64,000 nucleotides of DNA from Acidihalobacter ferrooxydans (GTDB taxonomy: Bacteria > Pseudomonadota > Gammaproteobacteria > DSM-5130 > Acidihalobacteraceae), in assembly GCF_001975725.1 (NCBI RefSeq), contig NZ_CP019434.1:1819486-1883485 (forward strand), given 5' to 3'. The notes beneath the pieces were generated by a model. It had not been told where the DNA came from. It was given only the letters and a program-made list of their open reading frames with translations, and ran no database searches. Made by a program: the position numbers and the translations under genes. Below are positions 8,662-17,342 of this stretch, in pieces (position 1 is the stretch's first letter; each line of letters starts with the position of its first letter).

Positions 8662-8972
8662 TTGCCGGCCTCCTCGGTGCTGATGTTGGCGAACGCGTCA
8701 GCGACGGTGGTCACGCCGAGTGCGCCGCGCTTGCGGGCCATTTCGTACAGGTCGCGCAGACCGCCCAGACGGCGATGGATCAGACGGGACTCCGACTCCA
8801 TGCCCTGGATCGCGAATGCCAGGTCATCGATGGTGGCGTCTTCGAGGCGACGCACGACTTCGTCGGAGCGATTACCGCCCAGCGCCGGGATGCGGATGTT
8901 TTCCGGCAGATCCCGGAGATACATTTCCGGCTGTTTGCGCAGCAGTTCGAGCAGCGTAGGTTTGGTTTTCAT
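8658..8972 (-). CDS. small phage protein, unknown
   Basis: A protein of about 104 residues (MKTKPTLLELLRKQPEMYLRD...). The start at 8972 has AGGAG 8 bases upstream. It is mostly helical with charged residues and has no recognised domain. It overlaps the Sak4-like gene by ATGA, which suggests coordinated synthesis with the recombinase. Confidence 0.6.
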   Translation of the reverse strand: MKTKPTLLELLRKQPEMYLRDLPENIRIPALGGNRSDEVVRRLEDATIDDLAFAIQGMESESRLIHRRLGGLRDLYEMARKRGALGVTTVADAFANISTEEAGK

Positions 8973-8977
8973 GGCGA

Positions 8978-9448
8978 TTACTCCTGAAGCAGAGCGAGAC
9001 GAAAGCCCGGCTTGCCGGTCTTTAGGGTGCGTGCCGGAGCGAAGGCGCTCTTGAGCGACTCGGGCCACGCGTTGAACTTGGTTTCCGAGATCCGGTAGCT
9101 GATCTCCACGTACTCGGACGGGTCGTCACCGTTGGCGGCGATGCGCTGGGTGATCTCGGAGAGCCGCTTCTGGTCCCAGTCGACTTTTTTGGGTAGATTG
9201 GCGGTGATGCGGACATGGCCGTCGTCGAAGTGGACGACACCGGTGTCCTTGCCTGCCGCCAGGCGGAGCTGGTGCGCGCGGTCGGCATACTTGAGATCCA
9301 ATGCGCGATCGACGTGCTCGACGATCGCCTTGGCTGCGGCGAGAAGATCAGCAGCGTCGTTCTTGAGCTGGAACAGCGACTCGCTGGCAAGCGCAGCCAG
9401 TTCGCCGGCCGGGGTGGTCAGGACTTCGTCGGGGGAGATGCGGTTCAC
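8978..9448 (-). CDS. phage early protein, unknown
   Basis: A 156-residue protein starting with GTG that overlaps the stop of the AlpA-like gene (GTGA). The N-terminal half is helical (ELAALASESLFQLKNDAADLLAAAKAIVEHVDRALDLKY). The C-terminal half has a beta pattern (TGVVHFDDGHVRITANLPKKVDWDQ). Homologues sit beside Sak4/SSB genes in temperate elements to my knowledge, but I know no function. Confidence 0.6.
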   Translation of the reverse strand: MNRISPDEVLTTPAGELAALASESLFQLKNDAADLLAAAKAIVEHVDRALDLKYADRAHQLRLAAGKDTGVVHFDDGHVRITANLPKKVDWDQKRLSEITQRIAANGDDPSEYVEISYRISETKFNAWPESLKSAFAPARTLKTGKPGFRLALLQE

Positions 9449-9657
9449 AGCGCGCCTCCCGCATTGACGCGTTCAGAGGTGCTCTTGCGCAGGCTCTCGG
9501 ACTCGTAGGCTTCGATGTCCTCGATGCGATAGGCGACGCGACCCTGCAGCTTCAGGAATACCGGGCCGATACCTTCGGAGCGCCAGCGTTCAAGCGTTGC
9601 TTCGCTGACTCCCCAACGTTCGGCCAATTGGCCTTGATTCAGATGTTTGACACTCAC
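9445..9657 (-). CDS. AlpA/excisionase-like HTH protein
   Basis: A 70-residue MerR/AlpA-type winged HTH (LNQGQLAERWGVSEATLERWRSEGIGPVFLKLQGRVAYRIEDIEAYE). GTG at 9657 is the likely start, with AAGGAG 6 bases upstream. Such proteins act as excisionases or regulators of integrase and early genes. It is the first gene of the early operon that continues leftward. The TTTTTT terminator at 9790-9811 separates it from the upstream unknown operon, so it needs its own promoter in 9658-9789. Confidence 0.75.
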   Translation of the reverse strand: MSVKHLNQGQLAERWGVSEATLERWRSEGIGPVFLKLQGRVAYRIEDIEAYESESLRKSTSERVNAGGAL

Positions 9658-9789
9658 GATGCACTCCTTCTGGTTGTTGCGAATTCGTGAGGTCAGTTTC
9701 GAAGTCAGCCTGTGCGGGCGTCTGCCGCCGCCATGTACGGGCTGATGTACGGGCGCAGCTTCTGCGGGGAAAAGCGGGGCCCAGAAAGC

Positions 9790-9811
9790 AAAAAACCGCC
9801 CGAAGGCGGTT
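9790..9811 (-). terminator. intrinsic terminator of the two-gene unknown operon
   Basis: On the minus strand a 7-bp stem AACCGCC/GGCGGTT closed by a TTCG tetraloop is followed directly by six T residues. It lies about 30 bp after the stop of the 334-residue unknown gene, so it should end that transcript before the AlpA-like gene. Confidence 0.85.
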
Positions 9812-9839
9812 GTGCGTGGAGCTGCTAACTGGTGGCCGG

Positions 9840-10844
9840 TCAATCTCGGCGGAAGCCATACTTCCCCTTTTCAGGGTTGTCGATGTAGTCCTCCCAGTCG
9901 GTGTTGCCACTGAACAGGTTCTGCATGCGCTGACTGCGCGCAGTCTTCTTATCTGCATAGGCTGCGTCGAGAATTTCAGCGGCTGGGAGAATCCACCTGT
10001 CGTTGATAGCCTGCTCGAACATGTAGCGGACTGCCGCAGCCTGACGCTCTCCCTTGATCGTCCATGGCTTGGTCTTGGTGCGGATGGTCAGCGTGTTGGT
10101 GTACTCGTCGAAGTGCACCGGCAACACGGGGCGGATCGCGCCATCGGGCGGAGCAGCCAATATGCGATGCAGGAGATCCATGTCGATGCACGGCGCGGCG
10201 ACGTAGTCGACGATTGCAGCTCGTAGCGATGCGAATCGGTAGCTACGCGGCGGCCGGATAAACTGCGGTAGCACACCGCCTGACGACAAGATCAGACCCT
10301 GATCAGGCAGACTGGTTTGGCTGAAATGCCGAAACACCTGTTCGACGGATCGCGCCAACCCACGAACAAGCCAGACGTCTGTCAGTGCTGGTCCCACTCT
10401 GGTCTTGCCAAGATGCCACAGTGAATCGTCCAGCAAGGGCGTCTCAATTCCCTTGCGCAGCGCCTGAGCGATACCGAGAAGATCACAGACGATGTTCAGG
10501 ATTGCCGGCGGTCGGACGCTGAAGACTGCGACCTCTGCGGCCGGGACGAACTTCCATCGAAAAGTCTCAGGGCAGCGGTAGCGATAGCGATCAGCCTGGT
10601 CGCCTTCAGTCAGGTCAGCCTGGACGAGCTCGTCATTAAGCGATGCTGGGTAGCTCCCGGCGTAGCCGACGCAGTCGGTCCACTGCTCCAGCAGCTTCGG
10701 CGTCAAAGATGTTCGTCCAAGGACACTCCATCCGGGCACCCCACGAAGCCGCTGTCCGTCGCCGTCGGCAATCGACTGCCCGGACTGTTCGAACAGGTCG
10801 ATCAGATCAAGCAGCGAATGCGTCGGCAGGGGCTTCGACGACAT
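9840..10844 (-). CDS. unknown protein with winged-helix-like C-terminus
   Basis: A 334-residue protein with no recognised family. The start is the ATG at 10844, with AGGAG about 9 bases upstream; it overlaps the end of the 409-residue gene by 38 bp, so the two are coupled. The last 90 residues read like a winged helix: a beta pair (NTLTIRTKTKPWTIKGER), helices (AVRYMFEQAINDRWILPAAEILDAAY) and a basic helix (SQRMQNLFSG) with a terminal GKYGFRRD strand. DNA binding is therefore plausible. It is the second gene of a two-gene operon bounded by an operator and a terminator. Confidence 0.65.
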   Translation of the reverse strand: MSSKPLPTHSLLDLIDLFEQSGQSIADGDGQRLRGVPGWSVLGRTSLTPKLLEQWTDCVGYAGSYPASLNDELVQADLTEGDQADRYRYRCPETFRWKFVPAAEVAVFSVRPPAILNIVCDLLGIAQALRKGIETPLLDDSLWHLGKTRVGPALTDVWLVRGLARSVEQVFRHFSQTSLPDQGLILSSGGVLPQFIRPPRSYRFASLRAAIVDYVAAPCIDMDLLHRILAAPPDGAIRPVLPVHFDEYTNTLTIRTKTKPWTIKGERQAAAVRYMFEQAINDRWILPAAEILDAAYADKKTARSQRMQNLFSGNTDWEDYIDNPEKGKYGFRRD

Positions 10845-12036
10845 GGCCAATCTCCTTCACCAGATGCCATTTGGCGAGCAGGCGATCGCACAACGCCCGG
10901 TCCTTTTCCCGCTTGGTCTTGATGTTGCACTTGTTGTCGTCGCGCAGGATCACGGTAATCGTCCGTGCGCGGTCCTTGCCGACCTTTTTCAGCTTGATGG
11001 AAAGCTTGGCGTAGTTGAGGTGGTGATCGCGGAAGTCGAAGGCGGGGCCAATCAACGACCGGGCGGCCGCGTAGATGTCATCGACGTCCTTGGTCCAGAT
11101 CTTCACCAGTAGCGACCGGCCATTGCCGGCGGCGTAGCCGAGCTCGACGACCTTGACGAACGCAACCGGCTCGCCGGATAGGTCGAAGTTACGCAGCGCC
11201 GCCAAGCTCTGGTAGTCGTATTGCTTGAGCGGGATCTTCTCGCCGGTGATGGGCGATTGCAGCAGGGTGTCAGCCACGATGCGTGCCAACGTTTCCCGGC
11301 CCGCCGTATCTTTCGACAGCACCTCCAGGTGCCCATTGGCCGGCTCGTAAGTGATGTGCGAAGACACCGCCCGGATCACCTCCTGGGGCACAAGTTCGCT
11401 CGCCTGCACGCAGTCGATGATTTCAGGTGGGCGGTTGTGATGGATGCTGATCTGGTACAGATCCACGTCCTCGCCGGTCTGCGTGTCGGGCCGCAGACGC
11501 TTGAAGATCTGGATCGCGACCGCGTCATCGGAGCACCCGAGTTGCTGCGCGACGGTCTGGTGGAACGCCGCCTTGGCCGTCGCGTCGTCGAGTACCGCCA
11601 GGTTGGCAGGTGCCATGAAACCGGAGTAGCAGGAGGCGCTTTGCCGGAACACGTCGGCCTGTCGGGCGTTGAGGGCTTCCTCGAAGATGACGGGTTCATG
11701 GACGTGCAGCCACAGCGCCCGCTCGTACTGGTTCGGAATCGCTGCGAAGGTTTCCCGGGCGGCGTCATCGAAGATGTCGTCCTTGAAGCCGTCGATGACG
11801 TCCTGGCCGGCGCCGTCCGACAGCAGCACGATCCGTTCGGCCACTTCTTCGATCCGCTGCCGTTCGCCCACCCCAAGAGCCGCGAGCACAGCCTCCATCT
11901 GTTCACGCTGTTCTTTCTTGGGCTTCTTGGCGTCCGCGTCCGGCATGGCTAGGCCGAATTCATCCACCATAAATTCACGGAACACCGCCGGTGGCAGGTG
12001 GCCCAGGAGCTTGCTCAGGTTTTCTGCATCGTTCAT
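10807..12036 (-). CDS. unknown 409-residue protein under repressor control
   Basis: No family recognised. The N-terminal 130 residues are helical and charged (KKPKKEQREQMEAVLAALG). The middle holds a mixed alpha/beta stretch (LYQISIHHNRPPEIIDCV). The C-terminus has repeated Lys/Arg-rich strands (NYAKLSIKLKKVGKDRARTITVILRDDNKCNIKT). It is the first gene downstream of the leftward promoter and the 18-bp palindrome at 12119-12136, with a 5' leader of about 100 bases. It is coupled to the winged-helix-like gene. It could be an effector of an inducible defence or lysogeny module. Confidence 0.65.
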   Translation of the reverse strand: MNDAENLSKLLGHLPPAVFREFMVDEFGLAMPDADAKKPKKEQREQMEAVLAALGVGERQRIEEVAERIVLLSDGAGQDVIDGFKDDIFDDAARETFAAIPNQYERALWLHVHEPVIFEEALNARQADVFRQSASCYSGFMAPANLAVLDDATAKAAFHQTVAQQLGCSDDAVAIQIFKRLRPDTQTGEDVDLYQISIHHNRPPEIIDCVQASELVPQEVIRAVSSHITYEPANGHLEVLSKDTAGRETLARIVADTLLQSPITGEKIPLKQYDYQSLAALRNFDLSGEPVAFVKVVELGYAAGNGRSLLVKIWTKDVDDIYAAARSLIGPAFDFRDHHLNYAKLSIKLKKVGKDRARTITVILRDDNKCNIKTKREKDRALCDRLLAKWHLVKEIGHVVEAPADAFAA

Positions 12037-12118
12037 CTACATACCCCTCAAAGGTTTGGATCGGCTTGGTATCAGCCTCGACGGCCCCTTCTTTTTGTTG
12101 GGGTGTGCAGACCGATGA

Positions 12119-12136
12119 CGTTCGGTGTACCGAACG
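12119..12136. promoter_or_regulatory. XRE repressor operator (18-bp palindrome)
   Basis: CGTTCGGTGTACCGAACG is an inverted repeat with 7-bp arms and a 4-bp centre. A half-site ATCGTTCGG recurs at 12184-12192 just ahead of the repressor gene. Both lie in the divergent space between the XRE gene and the leftward operon, as expected for a self-regulating phage-type repressor. Confidence 0.75.
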
Positions 12137-12142
12137 ATTGAG

Positions 12143-12172
12143 ATTGTCGCGGAGCGGTTAGGGGTTTGTCAA
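12143..12172 (-). promoter_or_regulatory. leftward promoter of the two-gene operon
   Basis: On the minus strand, TTGACA (12172-12167) and GACAAT (12148-12143) are separated by 18 bp. The operator palindrome begins 7 bp downstream, covering the start site, so bound repressor should block transcription. Confidence 0.6.
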
Positions 12173-12240
12173 GCAGGTACGAAATCGTTCGGCACAGTGG
12201 TATTATTTTCGGATTGAAGCCAACAAATGAGGAAATACCA

Positions 12241-12561
12241 GTGCCATCGCCCCTGGGGGACAAGATCCGCGCATTGCGGAAGCAAAAGAAGCTCAGCCTG
12301 GAACAGTTGGCCGAACTGACCGACTCCAGCAAGAGTTACATCTGGGAACTGGAAAACAAAGACGACCCGAAACCATCGGCCGAGAAGATCGGCAAGATTG
12401 CCGCCGTCCTCGAGGTCACCACGGAGTTCCTGCTGACCGAGTCGGCAACCACCCCGGACGAGGAAGTGCTCGACGAGGCCTTCTTCCGTAAGTACAAGAA
12501 CATGTCCGAGCCGGACAAGAAGAAGATCCGCAAGATCCTCGATGCCTGGGAAGATGAATGA
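12241..12561 (+). CDS. XRE-family repressor
   Basis: A 106-residue repressor with an N-terminal HTH (LGDKIRALRKQKKLSLEQLAELTDSSKSYIWELEN). The acidic C-terminal tail (FFRKYKNMSEPDKKKIRKILDAWEDE) is of the kind cleaved in XRE/ImmA pairs. The GTG at 12241 is the likely start because GAGG lies 9 bases upstream and the frame before it crosses the operator. TATTAT at 12201-12206 may be its -10. It ends in an ATGA overlap with the ImmA/IrrE protease gene. It probably represses the divergent operon and itself. Confidence 0.8.
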   Translation: MPSPLGDKIRALRKQKKLSLEQLAELTDSSKSYIWELENKDDPKPSAEKIGKIAAVLEVTTEFLLTESATTPDEEVLDEAFFRKYKNMSEPDKKKIRKILDAWEDE

Positions 12562-13469
12562 CGGACACGAAAAAGCCCATGGCCGAGGCCAACCGCATCT
12601 CGTCCATGCTCAACACGGTTCTCGGTGCGGATCGCTTTCCGGTCAAGGTTGACGAGCTGGCGCTGGAGTATTCCCGCCAATGCCTTGCAGACTCGCCGAT
12701 CGACACAGTTCGGGGCGAGGATCTGGAAAGTTTCGATGGTCTGCTGAAGGCCAACAAGGCGCGCTCGAAGTGGCTGATCCTCTACAACAGCGCCACCCCG
12801 TCGGAAGGCCGAAAGCGCTTCACGATTGCGCATGAGTTCGGTCACTACATACTGCACCGCCATCAGCAGGACCTTTTCGAGTGCGGCGACGGCGACATCG
12901 AAACGGGTGACAACAACGAGCGCGACATCGAGGCCGAGGCGGATTTGTTCGCCTCAACGCTGCTGATGCCGCTGGACGACTTCCGGCGCCAAGTGGACGG
13001 TCAACCGGTCAGTTTCGATCTGCTCGGCCACTGCGCTGACCGCTATGGGGTATCGCTGACAGCTGCCGCCCTGCGCTGGACCGAGATCGCACCCAGGCGC
13101 GCCGTGCTGGTGGCCAGCCGCGACGATCACATGCTTTGGGCCAAGTCGAACAAGGCGGCGCTCAAGTCCGGCGCCTACTTCGCGACGCGCAAGAACACCA
13201 TCGAGCTGCCGCACGATGCGCTGGCGCACAGCTATAACGCCTTTGACATGTGCGACAACCGGACGGGGCGCGCCCAGTCCTGGTTTGCCCGTGAACCTGC
13301 CAGCATGCCGGTCACGGAGATGACGCGCGTCGCGGGCCAGTACGACTACACGCTGACACTGCTACTGCTGCCCGAGGCCGAGTGGCAGGGAGCACGGCAC
13401 GATGATGAGGAACCGGAGGAAGACACTTACGACCGCTTCATCCGCAACGGCCAGTACCCGGTGCGATAG
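12558..13469 (+). CDS. ImmA/IrrE-family metallopeptidase
   Basis: A 303-residue protein. The zinc motif HEFGHYILH and a downstream Glu (DIEAEADLFASTLLMP) are the signature of ImmA/IrrE (M78) peptidases, which cleave XRE repressors after DNA damage or other cues. It is translationally coupled to the XRE gene, so that repressor is the likely substrate. The C-terminal 100 residues are not part of the peptidase core and may be a sensory domain. Cleavage would derepress the 9840-12036 operon. Confidence 0.85.
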   Translation: MTDTKKPMAEANRISSMLNTVLGADRFPVKVDELALEYSRQCLADSPIDTVRGEDLESFDGLLKANKARSKWLILYNSATPSEGRKRFTIAHEFGHYILHRHQQDLFECGDGDIETGDNNERDIEAEADLFASTLLMPLDDFRRQVDGQPVSFDLLGHCADRYGVSLTAAALRWTEIAPRRAVLVASRDDHMLWAKSNKAALKSGAYFATRKNTIELPHDALAHSYNAFDMCDNRTGRAQSWFAREPASMPVTEMTRVAGQYDYTLTLLLLPEAEWQGARHDDEEPEEDTYDRFIRNGQYPVR

Positions 13470-13486
13470 CTCATGGTGGATCGATC

Positions 13487-14701
13487 ATGAGCGCCCACAA
13501 GTGGCAATTCGCTTCCCGTTTTCGCCGGCATGCCTTTGGCTGGCGGTCCGACACGCCGGTGCAGCGGATCAAGGAAGCCATCACGGAGATCAAGCAGGTC
13601 GCCCGCAAGGAGCCCGTGCTCGCAGCTGAGGGAGCCATCATCCTGCTGGAAAAGCTCTCCCCGGCGCTGGAACAGGTGGACAGTTCATCGGGGGCACTCG
13701 GTTCGGCTGTCAACAAGGCCATCGATACCCTGGTGCCCATCATCGTCAAGGCTGATGTCGAGCCGAAGCTGCGACAACGCTGGCTCGAACGCTTGTGGCA
13801 AGCGCTGCAGGACGACGAGATGCCCTACATCGAACTGCTCGGCGATTACTGGGGCGAGTTGTGCGTGACGCCGGAACTGGCGTCGCACTGGGCCGATGAA
13901 TTTTTGCCGGTCGTCGATAGCGTGTGGAGCACGAAGGCTTCCGGACATGGATTCTTCAAAGGGACCAGCGCTTGCCTGGCATCGATGTACGCGGCGGGCC
14001 GCCACCAGGAACTGTTGGCGTTGCTCGACAAGGCGCCGTTCAAGTGGTGGCACGATCGGCGCTGGGGTGTGAAAGCGTTGTCGGCGATGGGCAAGAAGGC
14101 GGAGGCGATCCGCTACGCCGAGGAGTCGCGCGGCCTCAATGATCCTGGCTGGCAGATTGCCCAGTCCTGCGAAGAAATCCTGTTGTCCTCCGGCTTGCTA
14201 GACGAGGCCTACCGCCGCTATGCCATCGAGGCGAATCAGGGCACAACGAACCTGGCGACGTTTCGCGCCATTGCCAAGAAGTATCCCCACAAGCAACCGG
14301 AAGAGATCCTACGCGACCTGATTGCCAGCACGCCTGGCGCCGAGGGTAAATGGTTCGCCGCTGCGAAGGATGCGGGCCTGTTTGATGTGGCGATCGAACT
14401 GGCCACGCGCAGCCCGACCGATCCGCGCACGCTGACGCGCGCTGCCCGTGACTATGCCGAGAAGCAGCCAGCATTCGCGCTCGCAGCCGGCTTGGCCGCG
14501 TTGCGCTGGATCTCTCTTGGACACGGCTATGAGATCACCGGCACTGATGTGCTCGATGCTTATTCGGCGCTCACGCAGGCGGCGGTGAACGCAGGTGTTC
14601 CAGTCCAGCGGATCAACGAGCAGATCCGGGACATGATCGCCAGCACCCAGCCCGGCAATTCGTTGATGAAGACGATCCTCGCCCGTCATTTGTCGAACTG
14701 A
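13487..14701 (+). CDS. alpha-solenoid protein of unknown function
   Basis: A 404-residue mostly helical protein, starting 17 bp after the peptidase stop. Repeating helix pairs (ELLALLDKAPF..GVKALSAMGKKAEAIRYAEES..IAQSCEEILLSSGLLDEAYRRYA) resemble TPR/HEAT-like repeats. I recognise it as a conserved hypothetical protein found in many Proteobacteria, but no function is known to me. It could be a partner of the repressor-protease pair or unrelated cargo. Confidence 0.65.
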   Translation: MSAHKWQFASRFRRHAFGWRSDTPVQRIKEAITEIKQVARKEPVLAAEGAIILLEKLSPALEQVDSSSGALGSAVNKAIDTLVPIIVKADVEPKLRQRWLERLWQALQDDEMPYIELLGDYWGELCVTPELASHWADEFLPVVDSVWSTKASGHGFFKGTSACLASMYAAGRHQELLALLDKAPFKWWHDRRWGVKALSAMGKKAEAIRYAEESRGLNDPGWQIAQSCEEILLSSGLLDEAYRRYAIEANQGTTNLATFRAIAKKYPHKQPEEILRDLIASTPGAEGKWFAAAKDAGLFDVAIELATRSPTDPRTLTRAARDYAEKQPAFALAAGLAALRWISLGHGYEITGTDVLDAYSALTQAAVNAGVPVQRINEQIRDMIASTQPGNSLMKTILARHLSN

Positions 14702-14825
14702 CAGGGCCCCGCTTTTCGCAGTAACCCGCATCGGTTCGCACGACTCCGAAACTCCCTCATGGTGTCGGCGGCAGTCCATCCGGACACTACACAGCATGTT
14801 AGTTTGACCGAGAGGACCGCCACCA

Positions 14826-15044
14826 ATGCATCAAATCAACCATCTACCACCGGAGCGGATGACGCCGGAACAGCGTCGCCACGAGATCGCGTCGTTGCTG
14901 GCCAACGGCCTGGCACGCCTGCGTATCACCGGCACAGAACAGTCCGCAGCCAGGGCAGAAGCGAGCGAGTTTGAGCTTGGCTTCTCTGGCAACCAGCGCG
15001 TTCATACAGACCCCGTCAACAAGACAACTACGGAGTCGAAATGA
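14826..15044 (+). CDS. small conserved protein of the recombinase module
   Basis: A 72-residue protein (MTPEQRRHEIASLLANGLARLR core) often found just upstream of DUF2924 and a large serine recombinase. GAGAGGA lies upstream of the ATG. It overlaps the DUF2924 gene by ATGA. Function unknown. Confidence 0.65.
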   Translation: MHQINHLPPERMTPEQRRHEIASLLANGLARLRITGTEQSAARAEASEFELGFSGNQRVHTDPVNKTTTESK

Positions 15045-15547
15045 GCACGCAAACATCATCATTTTCCACGCCGCCGTCGGTGGCGGCGCAGATCGCCAGG
15101 CTGCCCGAGATGCCGATGGCAGAGATCCGGGCACTCTGGCAGAAGCTGGTCGGTGGCGACACACCCACACACAACCGCCAGTTCCTCGAACGCCGGATTG
15201 CCTACCGGCTGCAGGAGCTGGAATTCCGCAAGGTCGACGCCAACCTGCTGGATCGCAACCAGCGTCGCATCGAATCTCTGGTGGAAACCGGCAAGGTGAA
15301 AAAGCGCGACCGCGATTACCGTCCGGCCGCCGGCACGGTGCTGGTCCGAGAATACAAAGGCGTCGAGTACCGGGTGATCGCAACCGCCGATGGCCAGTAT
15401 GACTTCCAGGGGCGCATGTACCCGAGCCTCTCGATGATCGCCCGCGAAATCACCGGTATGCGCTGGTCGGGGCCACTGTTCTTTGGGCTCAAGCCGCCAT
15501 CCAATGCCAAGACCAAGCCCGCCACCAAGAAGAGAGGTGGTCGATGA
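15041..15547 (+). CDS. DUF2924 protein
   Basis: A 168-residue DUF2924 protein. The core includes LPEMPMAEIRALWQKLVGG, NRQFLERRIAYRLQELEF and GTVLVREYKGVEYRVIATADGQYDFQGRMYPSLSMIAREITGMRWSG. The last part resembles the DNA-binding beta/helix module seen in recombinase accessory proteins. It is coupled on both sides (ATGA) to the small protein and the serine recombinase. It probably helps recombination, as a directionality or accessory factor. Confidence 0.8.
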   Translation: MSTQTSSFSTPPSVAAQIARLPEMPMAEIRALWQKLVGGDTPTHNRQFLERRIAYRLQELEFRKVDANLLDRNQRRIESLVETGKVKKRDRDYRPAAGTVLVREYKGVEYRVIATADGQYDFQGRMYPSLSMIAREITGMRWSGPLFFGLKPPSNAKTKPATKKRGGR

Positions 15548-16899
15548 GCGAAGTCTTGAAGCGCCGCATGCGCTGCGCGGTCTACACGCGCAAATCCACT
15601 GATGAAGGGCTGGACCAGGAATACAACTCGATCGACGCGCAGCGCGACGCCGGTCATGCCTACATCGCCAGTCAGCGCGCCGAAGGATGGATACCGGTCG
15701 CCGACGATTACGATGACCCCGCCTTTTCCGGCGGCAACATGGAACGCCCGGCGCTCCAGCGAATGATGGCGGACATCGAAGCCGGCAAAATCGATGTAGT
15801 CGTCATCTACAAGATCGACCGCCTGACGCGCAGCCTGGCGGATTTCTCGAAGATGGTCGAAGTATTCGAGCGCTATGGCGTGTCGTTCGTGTCGGTCACT
15901 CAGCAGTTCAACACGACGACCTCGATGGGCAGGTTGATGTTGAATATCCTGCTGTCTTTTGCCCAGTTCGAGCGCGAGGTCACTGGCGAGCGCATCCGCG
16001 ACAAGATCGCAGCCAGCAAGCGCAAGGGCATGTGGATGGGCGGCGTACCGCCGCTGGGCTACGACGTCGAGAACCGACGGTTGGTACCCAACGAGCGCGA
16101 GGCCAAACTGGTCCGGCACATCTTCCAGCGATTCGTTGAGCTCGGCTCCAGTACTGCATTGGTCAAGGAGCTGAAACTGGATGGCGTGACGTCGAAGGCG
16201 TGGACCACGCAAGACGGCAAGACCCGCGAGGGCAGACCGATCGACAAGGGCCACATCTACAAGCTCCTCAGCAACCGGACCTACCTTGGCGAGTTGCGGC
16301 ACAAGGACCAGTGGTACCAGGCGGAGCACCCGCCCATCATCAGCCGCGAACTGTGGGATAGCGTCCACGCGATCCTGGCCACCAATGGCCGGGTGCGGGG
16401 CAACACGACGCGGGCCAAGGTTCTCTATTTACTCAAGGGCATCGTGTTCGGCAACGACGGCCGTGCGCTGTCGCCGTGGCACACCACCAAGAAGAATGGC
16501 CGGCGCTACCGTTACTACGTGCCCCAGCGCGACGCCAAGGAACACGCGGGCGCCTCGGGTCTCCCGCGACTGCCTGCCGCAGAACTCGAATCGGCGGTGC
16601 TCGACCAACTGCGTGCCATCCTGCGTGCCCCGAATCTACTAGGCGACATGCTGCCGCAGGCGATCAAGCTCGATCCAACGCTGGACGAGGCCAAGGTCAC
16701 CGTGGCCATGACCCGACTCGACGCGATTTGGGATCAACTGTTCCCGGCCGAGCAGACCCGGATCGTGAAGTTGTTGGTTGAGAAGGTGATCGTGTCGCCC
16801 AATGACCTCGAGGTGCGACTGCGCGCCAACGGCATTGATCGCTTGGTGCTGGAGCTGCGCCCCGAGCCGGTCGAGCAAATTGAGGAGACCCCAGCATGA
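15544..16899 (+). CDS. large serine recombinase
   Basis: A 451-residue serine recombinase. The catalytic Ser is in YTRKSTDEGLD. The resolvase domain continues through DDPAFSGGNMERPALQRM, VVIYKIDRLTRS and QFEREVTGERIRDKIAASKRKG. A recombinase domain (ERLVPNE-type region to SNRTYLGELRHK) and a zinc-ribbon-like domain follow, truncated relative to phage integrases of about 500-600 residues. It probably integrates or excises the element or the local module. It overlaps its neighbours by ATGA. Confidence 0.9.
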   Translation: MSEVLKRRMRCAVYTRKSTDEGLDQEYNSIDAQRDAGHAYIASQRAEGWIPVADDYDDPAFSGGNMERPALQRMMADIEAGKIDVVVIYKIDRLTRSLADFSKMVEVFERYGVSFVSVTQQFNTTTSMGRLMLNILLSFAQFEREVTGERIRDKIAASKRKGMWMGGVPPLGYDVENRRLVPNEREAKLVRHIFQRFVELGSSTALVKELKLDGVTSKAWTTQDGKTREGRPIDKGHIYKLLSNRTYLGELRHKDQWYQAEHPPIISRELWDSVHAILATNGRVRGNTTRAKVLYLLKGIVFGNDGRALSPWHTTKKNGRRYRYYVPQRDAKEHAGASGLPRLPAAELESAVLDQLRAILRAPNLLGDMLPQAIKLDPTLDEAKVTVAMTRLDAIWDQLFPAEQTRIVKLLVEKVIVSPNDLEVRLRANGIDRLVLELRPEPVEQIEETPA

Positions 16900-17327
16900 G
16901 CGACATCCGCATCCAGAAAACCGGCGAGCCGGACATCCTGCACACCAGCGACGGCAGGCTGACCCTGTCCGTGCCGATCCAGATCAAGCGCCGCAGTGGC
17001 CGCAAACTGGTCACCTTGCCAAACGGCGAAACCGCGCCGGTTAGACCGTGGGACGTAGCACCGACCTCCATCCAACTGGCGCTGGCCAGGGGCCACCGTT
17101 GGCTGGCCATGCTGGAATCGGGAGAAGCGAAGTCCTTGAAGGAGATCGCCACGCGGGAAGGAATCGACAACAGCTACGTGAGCCGAATGGTCAACCTGAC
17201 CACGCTGGTGCCCGACATTGTCGCCGCCATCCTCGACGACGTTCTGCCGAACCACATCACGTTGTTCGATCTGGCGGTTGATCCGCCGGCCCTGTGGGAT
17301 GAGCAGCGGGAGAGAGTCGGACTCTGA
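16896..17327 (+). CDS. ParB/KorB-like HTH accessory protein
   Basis: A 143-residue protein. The segment SLKEIATREGIDNSYVSRMVNLTTLVPDIVAAILDD is a ParB/KorB-type HTH. The N-terminal part has beta strands (LTLSVPIQIKRRSGRKLVTLP). It is the last gene of the coupled four-gene module (ATGA overlap with the recombinase). Such genes recur after DUF2924 and recombinase genes; a directionality role is inferred. Confidence 0.75.
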   Translation: MSDIRIQKTGEPDILHTSDGRLTLSVPIQIKRRSGRKLVTLPNGETAPVRPWDVAPTSIQLALARGHRWLAMLESGEAKSLKEIATREGIDNSYVSRMVNLTTLVPDIVAAILDDVLPNHITLFDLAVDPPALWDEQRERVGL

Positions 17328-17342
17328 GGCGGAAACTCCGCC

